A stretch of 37,452 nt of DNA from NCBI GenBank assembly GCA_947258645.1, contig CAMYJL010000003.1, positions 1 through 37,452 of the forward strand, read 5' to 3'. Under the pieces are notes generated by a model. It ran no database searches, was not told the DNA's origin, and saw only the letters and a program-made list of their open reading frames with translations. The translations under genes and the position numbers were made by a program. Position 1 is the first letter of the stretch, and the number at the start of each line of letters is the position of its first letter. Shown here piece by piece: positions 16,960-23,962 of this stretch. This DNA comes from an uncultured Nitrospinota bacterium (GTDB taxonomy: Bacteria > UBA8248).

Positions 16960-16987
16960 ATTATACAATATAAAAACCATTCGCCAA
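16960..16987 (-). promoter_or_regulatory. Sigma-70 type promoter for the MoxR/VWA operon
   Basis: On the minus strand, TTGGCG (16982-16987) and a perfect TATAAT (16960-16965) are separated by 16 bases in an AT-rich patch that stands out from GC-rich surroundings. The first gene downstream starts at 16795, giving a leader of roughly 155 bases. The eight genes below it are packed with overlaps or tiny gaps, except for one 164-base gap. Confidence 0.6.
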
Positions 16988-16995
16988 ATAGCCCC

Positions 16996-17532
16996 TCAGC
17001 CCCCCCGGCGGGCTGTGCTCCAGAGCGCCCCGCCCAGAAGGCCCGCCTTCACCATGTCCGAGATCACATACGCCCCGTGGGCGAAAGCAAACTGACGAGC
17101 CGCCTCGGCCTCCCGCGCCCGGTCCGCGAAATCGAGTGCCCGGCCACCCGCCTCAATCGCCGGCCCCAGCCAGAACACGTGCGCCAGCACGATCGCCAAC
17201 AGCGCTCCCGGCAGGAGGACCGCCAGAAGCCCGCCCTCCCCCTGGCGGTAGAGCCCTGCGCCCAGGATCACGATCGCCACCACGAGCTGCGCCGCATTCC
17301 ACCCCCGGAACAGCCGCCGGTTCACCTCCCCCGCCGCGTGGTGCAGCAGCGCCGCCCGCCGCCCCTCCGGCATCGGCGCCAGCTTCTCCGCCAGCGCCGG
17401 GTTCTTCTTCGCCGAGAGCACCTCGAACGTCCCCGTCGCCGACCACCAGACAAACAGCGTCACCGCCAGCCACGCAGAGAGCAGGATGAGGACGATCGAA
17501 TTCATAACGGACAATCTGGCCGGAGCGTTCAT
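16996..17532 (-). CDS. DUF4149-like integral membrane protein
   Basis: A 178-residue membrane protein with four predicted helices: about 12-30 (IVLILLSAWLAVTLFVWWSA), 80-95 (AAQLVVAIVILGAGLY), 103-122 (LLAVLLPGALLAIVLAHVFW) and 154-170. The arrangement, with a short helix-linking segment rich in Ala, Glu and Arg before the last helix, resembles DUF4149 proteins, but I do not recognise it with certainty. The start is not decided: the ATG at 17532 has GGAAA at a reasonable distance, while a second ATG at 17505 has no clear ribosome binding site. It stands alone upstream of the MoxR operon promoter, and its 3' end lies only nine bases from the -35 box. Function unknown. Confidence 0.7.
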   Translation of the reverse strand: MNAPARLSVMNSIVLILLSAWLAVTLFVWWSATGTFEVLSAKKNPALAEKLAPMPEGRRAALLHHAAGEVNRRLFRGWNAAQLVVAIVILGAGLYRQGEGGLLAVLLPGALLAIVLAHVFWLGPAIEAGGRALDFADRAREAEAARQFAFAHGAYVISDMVKAGLLGGALWSTARRGG

Positions 17533-17763
17533 TCAGGGTTTCCAAAAAGCGGGCGGGCATCTGATTGGTCGAACCGATCCTAAATCATGAAACCGATTAT
17601 TCCTATCATAAAAGTGTGACGGGATTGTTACGGGATGTCATGGGCGTCCTTCGCGGACGCCGTGCCCCGTTTTTTGTGCTCCGCCTTTATCTATCCCGCC
17701 GGCCGTTATACAAGGCTTCTTCCCGGACCATTCATATCGACTTTTCCGAACAGGAGAATCGCC

Positions 17764-18150
17764 ATGTTCCACCACGATCACATTCATCACCATTCGGCCG
17801 ACCCGGCCGGAGCGATTGACTGGTACAAGCGCGTTTTTGGCGCAGAAGAGATCGAGCGCCACGACATCCGGGGCGGCAAGGCCGTCCGCCTCGACATCGG
17901 CGGGGTGAACATCATCGTCCAAGAGAAACAATCTGACGCCGAATGGGCGCCCGCACCAAAATCCCCATCCTACGGGGCGGATCATTTCTGCTTCCGGGTG
18001 GACGATATCGAGGCGGCGGGGAAGCTGTTGCTCGAACTTGGCGCAGACATCTACGACGGCCCGCGCTCTCCCCGTGAGGGCTACGGGGTGATTCACCTCA
18101 CGGGACCGGACGGCGTGCACATCGAGCTGATCCAGCGGCCGGATCATTAG
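17764..18150 (+). CDS. VOC (glyoxalase/bleomycin resistance) family protein
   Basis: A 128-residue single-module vicinal-oxygen-chelate protein. It starts with the His-rich MFHHDHIHHHS, has the typical AIDWYKRVFGAEEIERHD segment, a second half beginning YGADHFCFRVDDIEAAG, and ends GPDGVHIELIQ. Metal ligands are probably a His in the first strand, His in DHFCF and Glu in HIELIQ, as in glyoxalase I-like dimers. AGGAGAA precedes the ATG at 17764; the frame is open further upstream but has no family similarity. The product might be a lactoylglutathione lyase-like isomerase or a dioxygenase-type enzyme; substrate cannot be assigned. It stands alone, convergent with the EamA transporter, with two palindromes between them. 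Confidence 0.88.
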   Translation: MFHHDHIHHHSADPAGAIDWYKRVFGAEEIERHDIRGGKAVRLDIGGVNIIVQEKQSDAEWAPAPKSPSYGADHFCFRVDDIEAAGKLLLELGADIYDGPRSPREGYGVIHLTGPDGVHIELIQRPDH

Positions 18151-18171
18151 GCGTCCCTTTTCCATCTGCAG

Positions 18172-18221
18172 GGGCGCTCCTGTGTGAGCGCCCTACACCG
18201 GGCGGCCACGCAGGGCCGCCC
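18172..18221. repeat. Pair of GC-rich palindromes (REP-like or bidirectional terminator)
   Basis: Two perfect 8-base inverted repeats lie side by side between convergent genes: GGGCGCTC/GAGCGCCC (18172-18179, 18186-18193) and GGGCGGCC/GGCCGCCC (18200-18207, 18214-18221), each with a 6-base loop. They may form hairpins that end transcription from both sides. The second unit resembles dispersed palindromic repeats seen in other GC-rich genomes (inference from memory). No T-tracts follow. Confidence 0.6.
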
Positions 18222-18239
18222 CTACCGGGACACCAACCC

Positions 18240-19139
18240 CTACCCGAACGCGGTGACGAGGACGCCCCCGGCGACGATGAGGCCAGCCGCGAGGACGAGA
18301 CGCGCCGTGATGCGCTCGAGCTTGCCAAGAAAAAGGGCGCTTAGGATGACGACAAACAGGGGGTAGAGGCGGCTGATGGGGAGGATGACCGACACATCGC
18401 CGATCACCAGCGCGCTCCAGTAGAGGATCGCGCCGAAGAGGTTGAGAAACCCGGCCACGAGAAACAGGCGGAAGCTCCACCCTTCCGCCTGGATCCGCCC
18501 GCCGCCCGGAGCAAACTTCTTCCCCGCCAGCATCATGAGGCTGCCCGCCGCGAACGCCACCCCGAGGCCCAGCATCGGCGTATTCTGATGGGCGTAGGCG
18601 AGCTTGGCGAAGACAGGCACGATCGCGTAGACGACCGACGAAATGACCGGAAAGATCACCGCCCCGCGCAACCAGTCCCGGAGGGTTCCGGCGACCCTTT
18701 CTTCCGGGACGGCGAGGAGCATCACCCCGCCCACGATGCCCGCAGTCCCCATGATCGTCATGGCAGACGGACTCTCACCCAGGATGAGCACCGCCATCAA
18801 CACGCCCCAGATCGGGGTCGCCGACTGGATCGGGGTGGACCGGCTGACGCCCATGCGCTCGATGCCGATGTAGTGGGTGATGGTGCCGATGCCCTGACCG
18901 AAAAAACCGATGACGACAAACCAGAGAAGCGGCGCCACGGCGGTCGTGAACAGCGTCCCCCGGACGAGCGCGGCCGCCAGCCCGCCGATCGCCACCACCG
19001 TGTTGACGGTGAGGAGCGCCGCGATGGGCGTCCCCCCCTGCATTCCCCGGCGGAGGATGACCAGCGTGCAGGCGTAAAGAAGAGACGACCCCACGGGCAG
19101 AAGCTCCACGGGGCCGGCATATGGATAGAGGCCAAACAT
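18240..19139 (-). CDS. EamA/DMT-superfamily transporter
   Basis: A 299-residue inner-membrane transporter with about ten hydrophobic helices in two EamA repeats. The end of repeat 1 is marked by [19 protein letters not shown] (about residues 100-118), and the second by [20 protein letters not shown] and [19 protein letters not shown] near the C-terminus; both show the conserved Pro-then-Glu pattern of drug/metabolite exporters. The frame is open far upstream to 19556, but only from the ATG at 19139 is there transporter-like sequence; no strong ribosome binding site marks it, and a GTG a few codons later is possible. It is divergent from the zinc-ribbon gene at 19233. The substrate is unknown. 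Confidence 0.88.
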   Translation of the reverse strand: MFGLYPYAGPVELLPVGSSLLYACTLVILRRGMQGGTPIAALLTVNTVVAIGGLAAALVRGTLFTTAVAPLLWFVVIGFFGQGIGTITHYIGIERMGVSRSTPIQSATPIWGVLMAVLILGESPSAMTIMGTAGIVGGVMLLAVPEERVAGTLRDWLRGAVIFPVISSVVYAIVPVFAKLAYAHQNTPMLGLGVAFAAGSLMMLAGKKFAPGGGRIQAEGWSFRLFLVAGFLNLFGAILYWSALVIGDVSVILPISRLYPLFVVILSALFLGKLERITARLVLAAGLIVAGGVLVTAFG

Positions 19140-19232
19140 CCGGCGGACTATACGCCCGCGCACGAGGGATGGCGAGGGCATTGCCTGTAAGGCCGGATTT
19201 CCCCATGATGCGCCGCCGGGAGGAAAATCCCA

Positions 19233-19421
19233 ATGTCCGAGCCCGTTTCCCGACAACCCCCTATCGAATGCCCCAATGGCTGCGAAGAAGCCGAATTGCG
19301 GAAGCTCGGCTCCAGTGTCCCGTTCGACTTGGGAGGCCGGCCCGCCGGCCCCGGCGTGACGCTGTATCAATGCCTGGAGTGTGGTGCGATCTTTCAAGTC
19401 AAGCGAAGGCAAACAGAATGA
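19233..19421 (+). CDS. Small zinc-ribbon protein
   Basis: A 62-residue protein with two cysteine pairs, CPNGC near residues 13-17 and CLECG near 47-51, ending in [11 protein letters not shown]. The spacing suits a zinc ribbon in which the first pair is C-x3-C and the second C-x2-C. GGGAGG lies about ten bases before the ATG, which supports translation. Small single zinc ribbons of this type are common as accessory or regulatory proteins, but I cannot assign a partner. The gene is divergent from the EamA transporter and lies 176 bases upstream of the cyclophilin gene, possibly in the same transcript. Confidence 0.65.
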   Translation: MSEPVSRQPPIECPNGCEEAELRKLGSSVPFDLGGRPAGPGVTLYQCLECGAIFQVKRRQTE

Positions 19422-19558
19422 GGCGGCCCCACAGCGAAATTCCTGAACGGCTGGGTGAGAATTCCTTCGCCCCCCCCATTCCCCCTCCCCCGCTCTTCTG
19501 CTACCCTCCCGGTTCAAATTCGGCGCGCAGAGGTGCGCCGCATCCAGACAACCCACTG

Positions 19559-19575
19559 CCGGGCCTGGAGCCCGG
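19559..19575 (+). terminator. Hairpin before the cyclophilin gene
   Basis: CCGGGC (19559-19564) and GCCCGG (19570-19575) form a 6-base stem with a 5-base loop, followed by TGTTTTCC if one base is skipped after the stem. It could end the zinc-ribbon transcript, or be a leader hairpin, because the cyclophilin ribosome binding site (AAAGGAG, 19584-19590) comes directly after it. A second GGCGC/GCGCC hairpin lies about 35 bases upstream. Confidence 0.3.
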
Positions 19576-19597
19576 TGTTTTCCAAAGGAGTTTTCAC

Positions 19598-20095
19598 ATG
19601 GCTTTATCGGCGGTGATCACTACGAATCGGGGCGAGATTCATCTGGACCTGAACGAGGACAAGACGCCGGTCACGGTAGCGAGCTTCGTCAACCTGGCCC
19701 AGCGCGGCTACTACGACGGGTTGGCGTTTCACCGCGTCATCCCCAACTTCATGATCCAGGGCGGCTGCCCCCTCGGCACGGGAACGGGAGGGCCCGGCTA
19801 CATGTTCCAGGACGAGTGCACGCCCGACCTCCAGCACGAGTGCCCCGGCATCCTCTCGATGGCGAACGCGGGGCCGGGAACAAACGGCTCGCAATTTTTC
19901 ATCACCCACGTCGAAACGCCCTGGCTGGACGGCAAGCACACCGTCTTCGGACGCGTCACCTCGGGGCAGGATGTGGTCGACGCCATCGAGCAAGGCGATT
20001 CCATCGAAAAAATCGCTATCAATGGCGACACGGCGTCACTCCTCGAAGCGCAGAAGGGAAACGTCGAGGAATGGAACGAGGCGCTGGACGGCTAG
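19598..20095 (+). CDS. Cyclophilin-type peptidyl-prolyl cis-trans isomerase
   Basis: A 165-residue cytoplasmic cyclophilin. The catalytic region [14 protein letters not shown] (residues 44-57, with the catalytic Arg46) is intact, as is [20 protein letters not shown] (94-113), including Gln98, Phe99-100 and Trp109, and HTVFGRV. These residues form the proline-binding pocket of the family. There is no signal peptide, so a cytoplasmic PpiB-type folding helper is likely. AAAGGAG sits eight bases before the ATG at 19598. The C-terminus continues about 25 residues past the usual end with an acidic tail. A GNAT gene follows 39 bases downstream on the same strand. Confidence 0.95.
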   Translation: MALSAVITTNRGEIHLDLNEDKTPVTVASFVNLAQRGYYDGLAFHRVIPNFMIQGGCPLGTGTGGPGYMFQDECTPDLQHECPGILSMANAGPGTNGSQFFITHVETPWLDGKHTVFGRVTSGQDVVDAIEQGDSIEKIAINGDTASLLEAQKGNVEEWNEALDG

Positions 20096-20134
20096 CCGCA
20101 AAATCATCCAGGGGATTGCCGGGAGGGCGGCGCC

Positions 20135-20635
20135 ATGGATGAGCCCGCTTATTCCATCCGCACGGCAGAGAAAGACGACCTGCCGGGCATCGCCGAGATT
20201 TACAACGACGCCGTCGCGACGACGACGGCGACCTTCGACACCGAGCCCAAGTCGCTGGCCGAGCAGGCGGAATGGTTTCGGACGCACACCGGGAAGTGGC
20301 CGATCATCATAGCTGCGGAAGATGGGAGCGTGCTCCGCTGGGCCTCGCTGAGCCAGTGGTCGACGCGGCACGGGTATTCCAGAACGGCGGAGCTTTCGTT
20401 TTATGTGGCGGGCCCCCACCGGGGCCGGGGGATCGGCCTCCGCCTCGTGGCCGAAATCATCAGGCGGGGAAAAGAGGACGGGCTGCATACTCTCATCGCC
20501 ATCGTCGCGGACGAAAGCGAGGTGAGCACACATATTCTCACGTCACTTGGGTTCGAGCGGGCGGGCCACCTGTGGGAGGTGGGCCGCAAGTTCGGGCGCC
20601 TCCTCGATGTCCATCTTCTTCAGCTGATCCATTGA
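20135..20635 (+). CDS. GNAT acetyltransferase (phosphinothricin/MnaT-like)
   Basis: A 166-residue GNAT-fold acetyltransferase of the phosphinothricin N-acetyltransferase/MnaT type. The N-terminus IRTAEKDDLPGIAEIYNDAV and TTATFDTEP are typical, followed by GYSRTAELSFYVAGPHRGRG, which holds the acetyl-CoA binding motif (HRGRGIG, about 96-102), and HILTSLGFERAGHLWEVGRK near the C-terminus. These enzymes acetylate amino groups of small molecules such as methionine sulfone or phosphinothricin; the true substrate is unknown. GGGAGG lies about eight bases before the ATG. The last 60 bases of the gene recur at about 90 percent identity at 21186-21246, a relic described separately. Confidence 0.9.
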   Translation: MDEPAYSIRTAEKDDLPGIAEIYNDAVATTTATFDTEPKSLAEQAEWFRTHTGKWPIIIAAEDGSVLRWASLSQWSTRHGYSRTAELSFYVAGPHRGRGIGLRLVAEIIRRGKEDGLHTLIAIVADESEVSTHILTSLGFERAGHLWEVGRKFGRLLDVHLLQLIH

Positions 20636-20694
20636 GCTTCGGAAAGGGGGCTTGCCTCACGGGAGGGATTTCTCATTTCCGGCCTCCAACCTCT

Positions 20695-21060
20695 TCAAGA
20701 CCCAATATGATTTCCGGCAAGAAGTACTGTCAGGAGAGAAGAGAGGATATCCTGCTCACCCTCTGAAATACGAATATCCAGGCCCACGTCCCACGAGAGG
20801 GGACCGGGCTGGACCTGGGCGATCCAAACCACCCGGCTCCTCAGGCCCATCAGAGAGGTGTAGAGTACCTTGACCGTGCAATCGAATTCGGTTCCGATAT
20901 CAGGAGGGCTCTTCAAACGGAGACGGAAACCACCCGCGCTGAAATCCTCCGGCTGAATGGGCGCTTCTGTCAGCGCTGGAATTAAGACGAGAAGATTCGG
21001 GGATTTTTGATTCTGCTCGAAGGAATTGTCGAATCGCGCGAACCGTCTCTTGTCTTCCAC
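20695..21060 (-). CDS. PilZ-like domain protein, copy A
   Basis: A 121-residue single-domain protein that looks like PilZ. It has an N-terminal Arg cluster (RRFARF, residues 5-10) and a DFSAGGFRLRL strand that fits the D/N-x-S-x-x-G signature of cyclic di-GMP binding, followed by beta strands (TEFDCTVKVLY, GLRSRVVWIAQV) and a C-terminal helix EGEQDILSSLLTVLLA. It starts with GTG; AAGG lies upstream. The protein at 21323-21697 is a clear paralogue, with similar motifs in the same order. The Arg cluster does not fit R-x-x-x-R exactly, so ligand binding is uncertain. Confidence 0.7.
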   Translation of the reverse strand: MEDKRRFARFDNSFEQNQKSPNLLVLIPALTEAPIQPEDFSAGGFRLRLKSPPDIGTEFDCTVKVLYTSLMGLRSRVVWIAQVQPGPLSWDVGLDIRISEGEQDILSSLLTVLLAGNHIGS

Positions 21061-21184
21061 GATACCGGCCTTGGCCTTTTTGACACCGCTGAATCAAGCG
21101 CAAAAACAACTCGGGTTCGGCCGGCCCATACACAAATAAAGATGGAGCGGAAAGATGTTTTGTGCAAACGGTTTTTGCGCGAAC

Positions 21185-21247
21185 CGGGAGGCAGGCCGCA
21201 AGTTCGGGTGCCTCCTCGATGTCCATCTTCTTCAGATGATTTATTAA
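21185..21247 (+). pseudogene. Relic of a GNAT acetyltransferase C-terminus
   Basis: Twenty codons ending in TAA encode REAGRKFGCLLDVHLLQMIY, matching the last residues of the intact GNAT protein (WEVGRKFGRLLDVHLLQLIH) with six substitutions. The DNA of 21186-21246 matches 20574-20634 at about 90 percent with a constant 612-base offset. No GNAT sequence is seen upstream, so this is a fragment left by tandem duplication or the end of a deleted paralogue. It lies between the two PilZ-like genes, each of which sits just past a GNAT tail, suggesting that the duplicated unit was GNAT tail plus PilZ gene. The rest of the 21061-21322 gap shows no gene. Confidence 0.7.
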
Positions 21248-21322
21248 CTAAGCTGGCCGGTTTTCGATCTTCCGGATTTTTGACGAAAGCCCGATCCGCC
21301 CGTGCGCGTTTCCCTTCCGTTT

Positions 21323-21697
21323 TCAGTCGCCCGGGTGGCTTCCGGTGAGAATCGCGGTCATGAGAGAAGAGAGCACGTCCCGCTCTCCCTCTGAAATTCG
21401 GATAGACAGGCCCGCGAAGCACGAAGGGGGAAAGTGCCGGGGCTCGGATACCCACGCCACGATGCCCCTGAGTCCTGACAGAGTGATGTTGAATACTTTC
21501 ACGGTGCAGTCCACCTCGATTCCGACCTCTGGAGGCTTCGCTAATTTGAGGCGAAAGCCGCCCGCGCTGAAATCCTCGGGCTCGATAGGCCCGTCTGCCA
21601 ACGCTGGCACCGTCACCAGGAGCAGCGGGGTATTCTGATCGGCATCAAATTTATTCTCGAATCGGGTGAACGCTCTTTTTTCTTCCTCTTCCGCCAT
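21323..21697 (-). CDS. PilZ-like domain protein, copy B
   Basis: A 124-residue paralogue of the protein at 20695-21060. It shares the Arg-bearing N-terminus (KRAFTRFENKFD), EPEDFSAGGFRLKL near residue 40, the strand VDCTVKVFNITLSGLRG and the C-terminal ISEGERDVLSSLMTAILTGS. The two copies are roughly half identical by eye, with the DFSAGGFRL block unchanged. The start is ATG; its ribosome binding site is weak. The pair probably binds cyclic di-GMP or derives from a binder; role unknown. The duplicated arrangement with a GNAT tail on the other strand indicates tandem duplication. Confidence 0.7.
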   Translation of the reverse strand: MAEEEEKRAFTRFENKFDADQNTPLLLVTVPALADGPIEPEDFSAGGFRLKLAKPPEVGIEVDCTVKVFNITLSGLRGIVAWVSEPRHFPPSCFAGLSIRISEGERDVLSSLMTAILTGSHPGD

Positions 21698-21821
21698 ATG
21701 GGTCTAACCCCTTTTATTGCTGGGGGGCGCTCTTCGAAATTCTCCCTTTACCCCATCGCACGACACGGGTCCGAAATCAACCCGCCTTCCGAAAATCACT
21801 TGGTGGGCGGTGTCGAATCCG

Positions 21822-22169
21822 TCAATTCCGGACAAAATACATCGTGAGCAGAAAGACCAGCCCTTCCCCCCCGGCATCCGCGTGAACGGCATGCGGCAGG
21901 CGCGCGGGCATGTGAAAGAGCACGGCCGGCTGGGCCGGGAACGATTTTTCCTCCATTTCAAAGGTGCCCGACCCGCGGAGGATGTGCACCGTCGCCGGAT
22001 GAGCGGCGGTGTGTTCGAGCAACTCCTCTCCGGGCGCGAGGCAGAAGAGGATGGCCTGGCCGTAGCTTCTCTTGAAGACCGCGCGGCTCGTGATGCCGTC
22101 CTCGGCCATCTGCACCAGATCATTCAGGTTCGCCGCGAGGCTCTCGCTCTCCGTCTCCGCATTTGGCAT
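21822..22169 (-). CDS. Cupin-domain protein
   Basis: A 115-residue cupin. Motif 1 is HTAAHPATVHILRGSGTFEM (His53, His57 and His62) and motif 2 is LFHMPARLPHAVHADAG (His93, His96). The ATG at 22169 follows the 2-hydroxyacid dehydrogenase stop by 11 bases, with GAGGGTG upstream, so the two are co-transcribed; the frame runs further upstream but overlaps the dehydrogenase without similarity. The enzyme or sensor role is unknown, but the pairing suggests handling of a small organic acid. The 21698-21821 spacer downstream shows no gene. Confidence 0.85.
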   Translation of the reverse strand: MPNAETESESLAANLNDLVQMAEDGITSRAVFKRSYGQAILFCLAPGEELLEHTAAHPATVHILRGSGTFEMEEKSFPAQPAVLFHMPARLPHAVHADAGGEGLVFLLTMYFVRN

Positions 22170-22180
22170 GTTCACCCTCT

Positions 22181-23182
22181 TCAAGTCTTCGCTGCCTTGC
22201 GCCGGTTTTTCCACACCTCGGGGTTGACCAGGTTGGGCGGTTTTTTCCCCGACAGGGCGGCGAGGCAATTTTTCGCTGCGAGCATCCCCATGGCCGTTCT
22301 CGTCTCAAGTGAAGCACTCCCCAGATGGGGGAGGAGAACAACGTTTTCCAGCTTCCGCAGAGCGGAATCGACGAAGGGCTCTTCCTCGAAAACGTCCAGC
22401 CCGGCCGCCTGGATACGCCCCGCGCGAAGCGCCACCGTCAGCGCCCGCTCGTCCACGATGGGTCCCCGGGCGGCATTCACGAGGATGGCCGTCGGCTTCA
22501 TCATCCGAAGTTCGGCCGTACCGATCAGGTGGCGTGTCTCGGCAGTCAGAAGGGTGTGAATGGTGACGATGTCGGACCGCTTGAGGAGACTCGCGAACGA
22601 CGAATAACGGGCCCCCAGTTTCCTCTCCTCACCGGCCGGAAGCCGACGGGGATCGTTGTAGAGGATTTTCATCCCAAATCCGTGCGCCCGCCGCGTGACG
22701 GCCCGGCCGATTTGCCCCATCCCGAGGATTCCCAGCGTCTTCCCGTGAATATCCTGGCCGAGCATCTGGGTGGGCTGCCAGCCCTTCCATTTCCCGGATC
22801 GGACGAACCGGTCCCCTTCGGCGATCCGGCGGCCCGCCGCCAGAATGAGCGCAAAGGCCAGATCGGCGGTGGTGTCGGTGAGCACCCCCGGCGTATTCGT
22901 CACCGGGAGCCCTCTTTCGGTGGCTGCATCGACATCGATGTTGTTGTAGCCCACGCCGTAGTTGGCGATGACGCGGAGATCGGGGGCAGCATCCATGATC
23001 TCGCCCGTCACCGGCTCGGTCACCGTCGGGATCAGCCCTTCGGCATTCCGGACAACGCGAATGAGCTCGGCCCGCCGGATATTGTCCTTCCCTTTGTAGA
23101 TATCAAGGCGCGAGCGACCGCCCAGATACGCCTCGGCCGATTCGGGAATCCTTGCGCAGAGAAAGATACGCGGCTTGCTCAT
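22181..23182 (-). CDS. D-isomer-specific 2-hydroxyacid dehydrogenase (glyoxylate/hydroxypyruvate reductase-like)
   Basis: A 333-residue NAD(P)-dependent 2-hydroxyacid dehydrogenase. The Rossmann motif is TLGILGMGQIGRAV in the middle of the protein. The catalytic Arg is in NAARGPIVDE, the Glu in LDVFEEEP and the His in LLPHLGSAS, so all three active-site residues are present. The N-terminal catalytic part shows VIANYGVGYNNIDVDAATER and the GLPVTNTPGVLTDTTADLAF entry, typical of glyoxylate/hydroxypyruvate reductases. The ATG at 23182 has GGGAGGAG upstream; an ATG seven codons earlier is less likely. A cupin gene follows 11 bases later. Confidence 0.93.
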   Translation of the reverse strand: MSKPRIFLCARIPESAEAYLGGRSRLDIYKGKDNIRRAELIRVVRNAEGLIPTVTEPVTGEIMDAAPDLRVIANYGVGYNNIDVDAATERGLPVTNTPGVLTDTTADLAFALILAAGRRIAEGDRFVRSGKWKGWQPTQMLGQDIHGKTLGILGMGQIGRAVTRRAHGFGMKILYNDPRRLPAGEERKLGARYSSFASLLKRSDIVTIHTLLTAETRHLIGTAELRMMKPTAILVNAARGPIVDERALTVALRAGRIQAAGLDVFEEEPFVDSALRKLENVVLLPHLGSASLETRTAMGMLAAKNCLAALSGKKPPNLVNPEVWKNRRKAAKT

Positions 23183-23243
23183 GAACTCTCCTCCCATTGA
23201 CAAAGCGGAATCTCGGTCCCGGAACGATCATGGCGAATTTGCA

Positions 23244-23834
23244 TCAGGCAGGTGATACCTCGGCCCCCTCCCAATCCTGCCACTGGACCTGATCCGACAA
23301 CGCTTCCACCGGATTATGGAAGCCATCCTGCAAGCGGTTCCATGCGTTGAACAGACAGCAGAATAGCGTCAGCTCGACGATCTCCCGCTCGCTGAAAAAT
23401 TCCTTCATCGCTGCGAAAGCGGCATCGTCGCCCGGCGCTGTGTTTTCGGTGAGCGCCGCCGACCAGCGAATAACCGCGCTCTCGCGATCGTCGAACAACC
23501 CGCTCGACTCCCAGTCACCGGCGAGCGCCTCAAAATGCTCTTCCGACAAGCCCGAGGCTCGACCGAGCCCCTTGTTGTGCTCCGTTCATATGGTGCATTG
23601 GTTCATGACGCTCGGGGTGAGGATGGCCAGCTGCATGAGGCGCATCCGCTCCGGCTCGCCACGCCATTGACCACGCAGCGAGCGGGTGAGTTCGATGATG
23701 TGGCCGAGGGCATCGGGCGAGTGGGCCAGCGCCCGGTAAAAACTGGGGACTGTCCCCCAGGTCTTGCGGGAGCGCTCGAAATAAGGCTCGTGCGGGCCCT
23801 TGACGTCGTCGCCGACGGGTGTGATTCGTGCCAT
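23244..23834 (-). CDS. AhpD/CMD-family protein with in-frame TGA, predicted selenoprotein (CxxU)
   Basis: Read through one in-frame TGA at 23586-23588, this is a full-length 196-residue carboxymuconolactone decarboxylase/AhpD-family protein. The N-terminal half ends LAILTPSVMNQCTI, and the frame continues TEHNKGLGRASGLSEEHFEA to the end. With selenocysteine at residue 83 the motif reads C-T-I-U-T-E-H, so U takes the place of the second Cys of the AhpD CxxC. C-terminal EREIVELTLFCCLFNAWNRL is typical of the family. A stem-loop at 23546-23575, just 3' of the TGA in the mRNA, fits a bacterial SECIS. GGAGGAGA precedes the ATG at 23834. A nonsense mutation or sequencing error is the alternative, but it would have to hit this exact codon. 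Selenocysteine would suit a peroxidase-like thiol redox role. The gene is divergent from the PIG-L gene. Confidence 0.82.
23546..23575 (-). promoter_or_regulatory. Predicted bacterial SECIS element inside the AhpD/CMD gene
   Basis: In the mRNA, the TGA is followed after 21 bases by the apical loop GGUC. The upper stem is GGCUC/GAGCC (23565-23569 with 23556-23560) and a lower stem ACAAG/CUUGU (23571-23575 with 23546-23550) closes it, with an asymmetric internal loop between. A G in the first loop positions and a loop within about 16-37 bases of UGA are the known rules of bacterial SECIS, and the loop resembles the AGGUCU loop of E. coli fdhF. Confidence 0.7.
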
Positions 23835-23962
23835 GGGATTCTCTCCTCCGGTTAGAACATTCGCATGAAAAGATTTATTTATCTTAGCTTGGCGGACGGG
23901 CTTTGTCTTGTTATAAGACGCTCCTGTTGGACGCCGCCGTCCTCCCGCTCCAGGATACGAAA

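Noticed and set aside
23244-23834. Two separate genes or a frameshifted pseudogene instead of one selenoprotein gene
   Set aside because: Both parts are in the same frame, need only the TGA to be read through, and together make a full-length family member with a SECIS-like hairpin.
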